This document shows positions 28,401 to 40,400 of a stretch of DNA of 64,000 bases, one piece after another. Under the pieces are notes generated by a model that saw nothing but the letters and a program-made list of their open reading frames with translations, ran no database searches and had not been told where the DNA came from. How positions within the stretch are numbered: the stretch's first letter is position 1; every line of letters begins with the position of its first letter. Where the stretch lies: contig JAQFVV010012422.1 of NCBI GenBank assembly GCA_028023455.1, positions 8,964,337 through 9,028,336 of the forward strand, written 5' to 3'. The translations under genes were made by a program, and so were the position numbers. Source of the DNA: Epiperipatus broadwayi (lineage: Eukaryota; Onychophora; Udeonychophora; Euonychophora; Peripatidae).

Positions 28401-31400
28401 CTTACTAGATCCAGAACTGATATTTTTATTTTTCCTAATTTGTGATATATATATTATCATGATGAGCATCACTGTAGAAAGTGAAACTTTCAACTTAACA
28501 AGCCAGATTTAATCTTTTTTTTTTTTATTTATCTAGGAACTTTTTGCTTCTTAGTCGGCCATTTAGTTTAACTGTCAGTAATTATTTCTTTACATTTCTT
28601 TAGGATATAGATTTAATTGGCTATTCTGTTTTTAAGAAAAAATAGTAAGATTTGATGACAACCAACTGAGACATTTTTTTTACCTAAAAACAGATTAAAA
28701 GCAGATGAAAAACTACTGATAGTGATTTATTATATATACATATAATAATACTTTCAAAGTTTTTAACATAGTTAACTTCAAATTGTCTCTGTTGTAACAT
28801 AATACTTCTTTTATGAATAAAATATTCATCCAAGACTTACAATATTAAAATGTTTCATTTACATGTGAGGTATGGTCCTTTAAAATTTAAAAATGAGTAG
28901 AAAAAATACGTGCCTTTGAAAAGCAGTGACTAAAATTAGAAAAACTTCTGATTGGATAATTCTGTGTTTATGCAGATAAAAAATACAATGTATATAAATT
29001 ATACATAATAGAAAATGCTACATTGTGGATATATTCTTAAGATTAAAGTACAAAATTCTGTAACAAATTCTAAAGATAGGAAATTCTCACTCCAAAGTTG
29101 TTAGATATATATTAAATGTAAGTTAGCTAGATCTTTGTTTAGTTATATTACTTTTAAATGCAAGTTTAATGGAAAAAGAGCAAGGATAAGGACAAAAAAA
29201 TGGTGAATTAAATTAAAGATACTTTGTACGGTGGAACATTTACTTACTCTTGGAAAATAAAAGCTGATCTGAGGAAGATTGTTGAATGGTCGAAATTGTT
29301 AGCTATTTTGAAAGTATGATAAAAAAAAGTTGTTTGATTATTAATAGTAATAAGGGTCAAGATTACGATCTGTGGAAATAATGCTTGGTTGAAGAAATTA
29401 AGAATTTCGACAATGCTAACCACAGTTTTCTCCCAATTGACTAATACGGCTAGAGAAAATGAATAGATATGGTATGTTGTAATTTGAATTTTTTTTATTT
29501 TTATTTCTAAGCTTATATAAATTATTTATATATATATATATTAAACAGCCATCATAAAGATGATAAAATATATAGTATTTTTAAAAGTTGAAATGGCAAA
29601 GCAATTAAGGAGTTTTAATGTTAATGTAAAATTTTGACCTATTTTTTTTGCTAATGAATTAAGACAATTCTTTTTTATTTTATTTTTTAAAAGCTATAAA
29701 TGTTTTAAATATGAATAATAAGATTTGACTTCAAATGTCTTTTAAAGATATTTTTTTTTTGTAATTTATTATAATGCTTATTCAGATATTCTATAGATCT
29801 TACTTGGCATCTGGGGTTCAAATCCAAGTTAGGTGAATCTTGAAATTTTTTTATGTACTAACCAGACAGGATTTTTTTTAGATAGGTAGATGGCCCTTAG
29901 ATAGGTAGATGGCCCTTAGTCATTCTAGTTTGTCATTCTATAGTTAGTTGGGAAGTGGATATCTAATTACTTATAAACTAAAGGATAAAATTGCAAGTTC
30001 ATCTGTATTGATTAAATGAATTTTAAATGTAAAATAAAGTATTACATTTGGTTAAAATGTATATGGCTTTAAATAAAAAGTAACTAGATATTATTTGGAA
30101 TATAGAAATACATACAGAAATTTGGTTTTAACCTACCTCATGAGTGAGTGATAAGTACGTGGATCTTACTCAGATGGTGATCTGTTCTTTAAACTGAAAT
30201 GATATTATTTGACTTAAATGATATCACTTTTACTTTATGAGGATAATTAATTATTTTGAAGTGTCATACAATAATGATTTTTATTATAGGTTTTATATGG
30301 TTGTTTGATTCATTTAAACTTGTTTTTTTATTCTTGATTATAAATAGCTAACAAATTTTTCTCATCTTGGGTGTTATTAAGTCTCTTACTTAACATGAGG
30401 TATAATTTAAACCCTGTCTGTATTATTCTATTTGATTGTTATACCTAGTATTGGACAAATATATCCACATTTTTTTAAATAATTAAGACAATCATTCTAA
30501 TAAAAAAGTAAATTGTACTTACTCCTTCACATAAGCTTTGAATCATCATCCATTTTTTTCAAGTATCACTTTATATATTTGACTTGATTCTAATTTCCAT
30601 ATTTGCGGGTTGTCAAGATTCTGTTCTGGTTATTGTTACTTTAATATGTACTTCTAGCTATTAAAAAATACTCTTATGGCTAAATTAACAACATTAACAA
30701 AATAATTGATTTAATTCTTGGCTCACAACTAAATTTTATATTTCATAATTACATAAATGGTATTTAGATACACACACACACTATATTACCTTAATTTCTA
30801 GTGGAAGTATCATGTCTCACATCTTTTTTGATTCACTATAATTAATTGGTGTCTGATTATTTCTATTAATAATTTTTTCATCAACTTAATATTCATAACT
30901 ATTTTGTGAGGGCATGTTGTATGGTAGTAAGTTCACTAATATTTACACTAACAGTTTGTATGCAGGACAAATAATTGGTATTTGCTTTACTTATTCTATT
31001 ATTTTCTTATATAATCCAGCATTGGGGTTTGAAGAAATACAATAGTAAAAGCATAATGCTATCAGTTTAGTGTAATATAGATTGATAAAGATTTATATTA
31101 ATGTAATAATAATAAAATTTCTAATCTTTCTCTCAATAGCATAATAAATTTTCAGGATTCAAAACGTTTTACTTCTACAAGTTCATAATATATATTTTTG
31201 CATTAAAAAAAAAATTATCATTATCTTCTAAATAAACAAAATGCTATTCTTGATATATATATTATTTACTTAAGTAGATACTAGCAGTATTCAACAGAAG
31301 ACATTATTTCCCAAATAATTCTACTTATATTAATCTATTTACAAAGTGTAAAAAATAAATTAGAAATATAAATTTTGTCTTTTTGGTTATTTTTAATTTT

Positions 31401-34400
31401 CTCATTTTATTTGAAATAAAATTGAATTTCTTATCTGCAATAAAGTTTTTGATAATTGAATACATTCCATTAGAGATTAAAATATTTATTCAGAACAAAA
31501 ATGTCATTCTTCATTTAAGATAAATCTACAATTGAATAGATAAAAAATATTTATTTTGAACTAAAATTTTTGTTTTACAACTGAATTTTAAGAATTAAAA
31601 ATATTTATTTAGAACTAAATTAAATATTTTATTGTGCTTATAGACAATTATCCGCATAGAGTACACATATATTGTACCGGTTGCACGCACATATAAACAC
31701 CTGAAACGAAGATCGGTTCTCCGATCTGTCTGTTTCAATATATAGCTTGCACGCACATATAAAACATTTGAAGATTTTTTTAAAAATTGTTTGGTATAAT
31801 TTATCTACTTATAATGAACTTTTAAGTTACCTATTGTAAATCATATTCAAAAGAATATTATCAATTACAATTAAGTTTTTATTTCTATTTTTTTTTTTAT
31901 ATGCTTGATCTACATATACTAATTATGAAATGTCCATGTTGGCGGTCATTGGGAAGACAGTGATCTAGAATTGAAATCTTTGGTTGAAAATTCCTTAAGC
32001 ATAATTAAATCTGATTTAAAAGTTTGTAAAGATTTAGCAAAAAAAGTAAAGGAAAAAAAGTTTAATTATAAAACGAATTATGATTGGAATGTACAAATAT
32101 CTAAATTTAAAAAATTTACATTTGAGAATAATTTAGTTTGTATAAAAGAAGATAAAGGACTTAGAATGTGTTTATTACTACAATCTGATTATGAAGACAA
32201 GGTTATTACTCAAATGAATAATTTTAACTTTATGAAAGTTGATAAAGTAAATATAGAAAATTTACGTATTCAATTTATTAATAACATTAAAAAAAAAAGC
32301 CAAAAATAATGTGATTGATAATAGTACTTATTATAAGATTTATCCTTTTGCTGCAATATGTCCAAGGATTTTTCAAATGTAAAACTGCGTAAAGAAAATG
32401 ATCCATTACGTTTTATGGTTGAATTTGGGGGGAGGGTTTTTTTTTTATTATGAAACGTGTTGATGAATTGAGAAATGCTACAAGAAATACTTGGTTTTGG
32501 TTAATACACAATATGTTTTTCATTTGATTTTGTTAATAAAATCTGTAATGTTAAGATTGATGTTAATGATGTAATATATACTCTAGATGTGAAATATATG
32601 GATCAATTGATCGATTAGCATCTATTGAAATTATTTCCAATACCTTAAGTTTTATAAATGTTAATGCGAAAATTATAAAATTTATAACTGAAGCATTAAG
32701 CTTTATCGATAAAAATATTTATGCAGTTTATAAGAAGGATTTTTATAAAGTGGGCAATGGGTTTACCTACTGTTGCTCAAATATGTAATTTTGTAATTTC
32801 TACATATGAAGAAAATATTTTGAAAAAGGAATTTTATCAAAAAAATATTACTGTATATTATCGATATGTTGATGATGTTTTTCTATGTGACAAATCAAAT
32901 ACAATTTATGAGTTGCTTAAAAAATTAAAAGGTTTAAAAGGCCTAAAATGGATAAAAACAGGTGAAAATTTAATGTGCGTTCAGTTTCTTGATCTTAAAA
33001 TAACTAGAAATTAATGTATGTATGACCATTAAACCAATAGTAAAAAGAGGTTATATTCCATATAAATTAAGAGTGCCATTGTCACACAAAATGGCAGGTT
33101 TGAAGTTCTTCTTATTTAGAAATAATAGTCTTTGCAAATATTCATCAGATAAAGGCAAAAATATTGAAATATATTCGAATGAATTGTTAAATGTTAGCTA
33201 CAATTATAATCATATATATAAACAAGTCAATTATTTTATATAGCGCGATGTTTTTACAAACTGTAATATATAAACAGCATTAAACTGTTGCACATATATA
33301 TAATGTTGCACATATATATATAATGTTATTAGAGATTTTAATACAAAATATAAGAATAAAAACTTTAATAATAATATTGGTTCTCCTGCTAATAAAAAAA
33401 TATGGATATTAATACCATATATTTCAAATGATCAAGTAAATTTTATAAGGAATATTTATAAAGGTATATTTGATATTGCATTTTACACACCCCTACATTA
33501 AACTAATTAATAAATAACTCTAAAGATAAAACCTCATTTATAAATAAAAATTGTGTCATTTATAAATGGATATGTAGATGTGGCAGTGGATATATAGGTG
33601 AATCGAGATGTACGTTGGAAAAAAAACTAAAGGGCACTTGCTGTTATTAAAATGTATTCAGAAATCGAAACAAAATTGTAAAGTAGAGATGATAATATTT
33701 CAGCATCTGTTTTTTACGACCATAAATAAGGCATGTATTTATGGTTTTGACATCAATTTTAATAATATAAAAATATTGCAAATTGAAAAAAATAACAATA
33801 AAAGGAAAATAAAGGAAGCTATGTTAGTATACAAATACAACCATGGTTTAATTAACAGGCAGGCAGCAAACGTTAAGATCACGTAATTGTGGGAAGGTTA
33901 GCCTTTCAAAGTATTAGTTGACAAAGATTACTAGGATAATCGAAAGCGCTTCTAAGTGGATAAAATTTTTAATTATCTATTTACTGTATTTATATAATTA
34001 CATGTATTGCTTTGAAAAAAATAGAGACATCGAATAATAGAACTCCACCTAATTCTAATAGATTGATTAACAACTCTAAAGAGCAAATTGATCGATCGTT
34101 CACCCCACACGTGGTGTGCCTGCCCTCAGGCTGGATGCCACGCTATATATTATGGTGAAACGAAAGCTACAATCAACACTAGACTGGCTCAACATCTTTA
34201 TACGTATAACAGAGCTCAGAAGAAAAGCAACACAACCTCTGTATTTTTGAAGCATGCTAAACAATCTGGACACAACTTCACATCTGCCAATCCCATAATA
34301 TTGTGCTCAAAATCAAACGATCGCAAAAGAAAAATAAAGGAGGCATTTTATATTAATGGAAACATCCATGCTATTAATAGGAAAGACGCTTCGAAATCTC

Positions 34401-37400
34401 GAAGAAATGGGCTACGTAATACTAGCTTATTTGAATATTTGCATATAGTTTACTATACATTTTATGAAGACTATGAATACGAGGCATGGATCCTCGAAAA
34501 CGTTAAGCTGATAAACTTTAATATTAATTTATATCTTCTTCTTTATTAGCAATTATAAATGTGATTTTTTTGTTACATAATATTGAGAAGTAAAACTATA
34601 TTTATTACATATATTATAGTATATATAACTGGCATGTTTTTTATTTCATATAATGACAATGGGCAAATTGCATTTCCCAAAGCTACTGTGTGTGATTCCC
34701 AATACAACATGAATATTAAATTTCATTGCTATTTTCTTCAAACTTTTATATTAATAATCTGTAATAGTATAATATAGTATCTATCAGTATTAGAATTTTT
34801 TTTTTCATAAATGCTTTAACGGTAATTTTTAAAAACTTTAAATTTTTAGCTTTTAATGGCACCAGTCAACGTGGAATTTATTGTCATATTTGTTTGGTTA
34901 AAAGTGTTTCAACATTTGTTGTGATGCTCTTACCAAAATTAGTTTTTAAAAGTAATTACTGCAGTTGTTGAACATTTAAAAATATATAAAAAGTTAATAT
35001 GGCTCTTATTATTGAAGAATATGCCTACTCCTGTTGTTTAGTAGCAACACATGATCACTATTCTTTATGCTTACACAAGCTGTTCAGAGGCAAAACTCCA
35101 TACAATAGCACCACTCAGTGCAAGTAAGAGTAATCAATGGATGTAGGAAGATTTATGCCTAAAACTCCTATCTAGTGCCTACTCCTATTTAGTGCCTACT
35201 CATCCAACATCCCCAGGCTGGTTTCTAGCTTGTGGCTTTCATCAGTGATGAGCCTTGGATCTGAGAGCACTGCATCTAGATCTTAGGATCTAATGCAACC
35301 CTCCAGCAGCCACCTTTTACTTTTTAGTCAACTATAAAGCTTTTGAGTCCAAAATGTAAACACAATAATGTTTTCAAGCTTTGCTCATTAGCTTGTATAG
35401 TTGTATAGATCTGAATTAAGTTCAGCATCCATACTTTTTGGTGTCTTTGGTTCTTTAATAACTACAGTTACCATAATCGTATCGGATAGGATTGGTATTA
35501 AACCATGAAACAGCACATGATCACCATTCTTTATGCTTACACAAGCTGTTTTCACAGAGGCAAAACTCTCTGTACAGTAGAGCCATTCAGTTTAAGCCAG
35601 AGTAATCAATGGATGCAGGAAGATTTGTGCCTAAAACCCCTATCTAGGGCCTACTCATCCAATATCCCCAGATAGTTTCTAGCTTGTGACTTTCATCAGG
35701 GGGAAGTTGAGTTCGAGAGCACTGCATCTTTTAGCAGCCACCTTTTACTTTTTTAGCTAACTAATAGCTAATGAGCATAGCTTGAAAACATTGTGTTTTC
35801 ATTTTTGGACTCAAAACTTCATAGTTAGCTAAAAAAGCAAAAGGTCGCTACTGGAGAATTGCATCTGATCCTAAGATCTACATGCAGTGCTATAAGATCC
35901 AAGGATCCTCACTGATATAAGCCATACAGCAAGAAACTAGTTTGGGGATATTGGATGAGTAGGCACTACATAGGGATTTTATGCACAAACCTTCCTGCAT
36001 CCATTGATTATTCTGACTTGCATTGAATGCACTATTGTATGGAGAGTTTTGCCTCTGTATTGTTTAGTAACCATATGTTTGTGAATAAATATTTATAATA
36101 AAAGGCTATGTAAAAACTATTTTCTATTTTTATAAATAATAGTCTTTGGAATAGTTTATATGTGGTTTTACGAAATTGGTATTAAGATGCGATATAAATT
36201 TGATGAGTTTTTAATTTGAACTTATTAAAAACTAAAAGAACTTCATCTTTTTTATTTTTTAGATTTTAAATATACAGATGCTATTTTTGCAAGAATAATT
36301 TACAGAAAGTTTTTAATGACTTATTCATTTTCAAAAACTCAAGTACAGTTTAACAATCAGAATGGAAGAAAAATCTTTAGCAACATTTGGTTTGAGCAGC
36401 TATTAAAATATTTTGGTAGCTTTGAAGATGAAAAGGCTGTTATTTAGTTTAGTTTATTGTATATTAGTGAGATGTGGATCACATTCTCGTAATATATAGG
36501 CATCAAAAAAACTTCATTTAAGGATTATCCACAAGATTTTAAAATTAGGTTAGCAAAATTATAAGACTAACTGATATGTTCTTTACTTTAGATTATAAAA
36601 GCATATGTATTATGGAATGGGTATGTGGAATAAATGACAATAATAGACTTCTTTAAAAAAAGTATTCTATAAAAGACACTAAATACATAAGTTATAAGAT
36701 TTGTCTTAATGATTCTATAAAGAAGTATAATATTGATTGTTTTTATTGGGAAATAAATCTGGATAGAGAATACAATGGTCAGTACACTTGAGCATAAGGC
36801 TGCCAGAGATAAATACAGTTATATTTGTGACTTACAGTTTGACTTTGTAAAGTCATTACAAAACCTAATCTTAATTTTTTATTTTTTTATATGCCCAGTT
36901 AGAATAGCTATATTTATTTATGAGTCATTATTTTTAATTTCTTGGCAAAAAGAATATACATGTACATTAACTTGGTAATATTTAAATGAATAAAGTTAAA
37001 CCATGAACTCATTGCTTGGACCTGTATAATACCTTTATGACCAGTGGTGACGTGTATCATATACAGCTGTGATTTTGTTTCATGATTACCTTATCAACCA
37101 TCAAATGATTAAGATCTTTGGGAATTTCATTCTTGCTCCAAAAATAATAGGATATAAGTAAACCTAGAATGGTTGGCTGGTAAGTAGCAGTTGATGATGT
37201 GTTTCCATATACCCTATTGAAAATTTATGAACAGGGAGAATGTCATTTTTATGGTCCTAGATACTTGACAGCTGTGTGAAAAATGTTCAAGCTCCATTCA
37301 GATTTGAAACATGATTGTATATGAAGCTGCTTGCGTTAACTGATATACCACGAAATCTTAAATTTGCAAATATGTCAAAGGTTTTGTATTTATTTATTAA

Positions 37401-40400
37401 TTGTCTTTTATTTATGTTTAGTTTACTTTTAGTAATTTTATTTGCTAGATTGGAATGTTTAATTTTATTACAATAGAAAACTATAGATAATAAAAACCTA
37501 AAAGTCATTCTTTTCTACAAATATGATTTAGTGATAAACTGAATTAATATTTGTTTAAAATCAACCCAAATCTTTCAATTCTTATATAAAGTAAAATTGT
37601 TAGTGCACAGAAAAGTTCACTTTTATGATAACTTTGCTGCTGTAAATTATCAGTTGTATATAATTGATTTCACAATACCATTTTAATGTTTTCTGCCTAT
37701 CATATAGGTATAACAGCCTTTCATAAATGAATATGAATTTTAAAAAAAATGCTCTACAGAATTGCCGTGATTATAAAAGCTAATCTTAACCACAAATACA
37801 GCCAAATATAGAAGTTGCTGTCTAGTTTTCTCTTTATTTGATATTTTGCACTGCTATCTTTTATTTTTTTTTTAGAAAACTTTTGATTTTCTGAAATAAT
37901 TTAACACCAAATCTAACTCTAGCTGTCAAATATATTTACTCTCGGTCATCTTTTCCAAGTAGAAACAATCAACATTGATTTTTTTAAAAATGATGTTAAG
38001 ATAATTTCTTATAATATAAATGAGGCCTACTCTCCTATGAAAACTGTGCTCAAGTTTACCATAAAATACCGTTTTATAAAATCTTGCATTATTTATTTGT
38101 TTTGTATATTCACTTCAACAAAGGTACAATTTTTCAATATTGGCCTTTTGCATAATCCTTAAATGAAAATTTTCTAGTGCCTTTATACTGTATGTATAGG
38201 ATGTCAGTCTCATTTGCATATATTAAAAGAAAATAACAGTTAAGATAGTTGTAATAGTTTATTTCCTATAATGAAACACCCTATCTTTTAACTTGTTTAA
38301 AAGTAGCAGCAGCACATTGTAATTTGTGCCGGATCTCAACATCTAAGTCCACATTTCTGTGTTTAAAACTACCAAAACATTTAAATTAGTTTATATTCTC
38401 ATGGTGATACTCATCCAAGCTAAAAGTTGCTGAAGATATTTCTTTTATCACTGGCTAATAAAGACCTTGTATTTTATTGAACATTAATTAGTAGATCAAA
38501 GGTTTCATATATATTGCATTCAAAACATTATGGAAATTTTGTAGATCATTTTTTGAATTAGTAAAATAGCACAATCATTAGCATCCTGTAAATCTGAATC
38601 CAATAAAATGAAATTCTTGATTTTACTTTAAATAGACTCAAATGAAAAATTTTATCATCAAATCTGTATCACATTTTGATTTTTGTTTTCTAAACACTTC
38701 TGAAAATCACTATCATAAAAACTGAAAGTGAGATCACATCCTTTTAATATCAGTTTTATTTCAAATGCCTCATATTTTTCATCGGTAATAATATTTTCTC
38801 TCATTTCATCATATAGAAACTGTGTAATATGAATAAACTTTGGTGGACAACCAACTAATTTCAAGCAATACCATAGACCTGTTCAGTTAATTGAGTCAAA
38901 ATGCCTTAACCAAATCAATAAAAACAATATATAAATTACTCTTATTTTCTATATTTTTTTTGGATTTGCCTGATAATAAAAACCATATGTGCTTATTAAT
39001 ACTTTAAAAAAACATTGAGTCTTTGTTAATTACTCATGCGATCATATTGGTTAAAAAATGGTCAAAACTCTAAAAATAGTGTTTGGAAAACATTGCTAAT
39101 AGTAGATAAATTGTTTTTGGTTGTAACAAACAAAATGTAAATCATTTTTATTTGGATTTTCATTTGTTTGTTCTCATACACATACTGTCTCACATTAATT
39201 TGTTTTTGTTTTCTTTTTATTTTGTTGTTGGAAGTGATAAATAGGCTTGTGAGCTATATTTTAATTCTAAAATTTCTATTTATCGTTTTATTATTTTTTA
39301 AATTTAGAGATGGAGTTGTAACGGTAACTTATAAAATTCAGGATACTGGATCTGCAGATCTTTCCATAGATAGTTTTGGGAATCTTATGTCTGGGATGTA
39401 CAGTGGCGAAGCTTCAGTTTTTGTCACTTCACACGAAGAGTTTGGAGTCAATCAAACTATGATCATTTTAGTTAAAGTAAGAATTTTTTTTTTTTAATGA
39501 AAAGTTATTGATTTGTATTTAAGATTAACATATATATATATATTTGCTAGGTTAAGCCAGTTTCTTATCTAATGATTAATTCAGAAACAGTTATAAGGAC
39601 AACTGGTTATAATCTTCAAGTAATTCCTATTGGCTTAATTCTTCAGCTTATTGTAAGCTTCCATGATGATGTTGGCCTGAAATTTCAAGCAACTAATACA
39701 GATCTTAAGTTCAGACCTAATCGGTAAGTGTATTTTAAAACTTACTTATGACAAAATTTTATATTTTGTTTAATTATTTTTGTCCGCAATTTACTTTGCT
39801 ATTGTAAAACAAAACAGAAAAAGTGAGTAAAAGAAAATGATTAAAAATCGTTGTTTATTCACATTTTATATAACTTACATTAAAAAAAAAACAACAACAA
39901 CATTAAAATAGAAGTTATTTAAAGCAAAAAATAGTCAAACTTGTGGTAAAAAGTGAAAAAATTGAGAATACGAGACCATAGTGAAGATAATGTTTTTTTG
40001 AAATCTAAATTGTCCCAGCTGTATTAAGCACAGTAAAAATGAATATTGTAATATCTTAGCAAATTAGAATATGTAGATAATTGGATAAATAATGATGGTA
40101 ATGAAAGACAGATTAGAATTGTAATTACATTAATTATCATTATTCAAGCTTTTTTTAAATCTGATTGTTTAGAACTTTTTTTGTAATTTAAGATTTTTAA
40201 ACAAGCCAAAGCTATCGTTTATATTTACTGCCACTTTTGCAGATACAAATATCTTGCAGAATCCTCATCTTATTTGTTATGCAATGATGATCAAAAGAGA
40301 AAAAAACATAATGGGGGAAGGGGGGTGAATCCTAAAAGAGATGTTTAATTTGCCCATTGGGTTGTTGTTTTTAAAACATATATAATTATTTTGTCAAATT

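Larger units (their letters stand above)
35044..36059. mobile_element. Hammerhead-ribozyme element 2, 1016 bp
   Basis: The 10-bp direct repeat TTGTTTAGTA flanks it (35034-35043, 36060-36069). A minus-strand unit (start motif GAGGCAAAACTC at about 35089) is followed by a second partial minus unit (same motif at about 35559, so period about 470 bp). Near 35770 the sequence turns into a plus-strand copy that ends GAGAGTTTTGCCTCTG. This is the same architecture and family as 24038-25067 but more diverged. Three hammerhead-core positions are visible, all mutated. A short internal duplication (TAGTGCCTACTC twice near 35174-35201) adds to the decay. Confidence 0.78.

Noticed and set aside
31699-31740. 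Possible hammerhead ribozyme (GAAAC with a stem and GTC) ahead of Penelope-like element A
   Set aside because: Neither strand has a CTGANGA core at the right place; it is only a hairpin.
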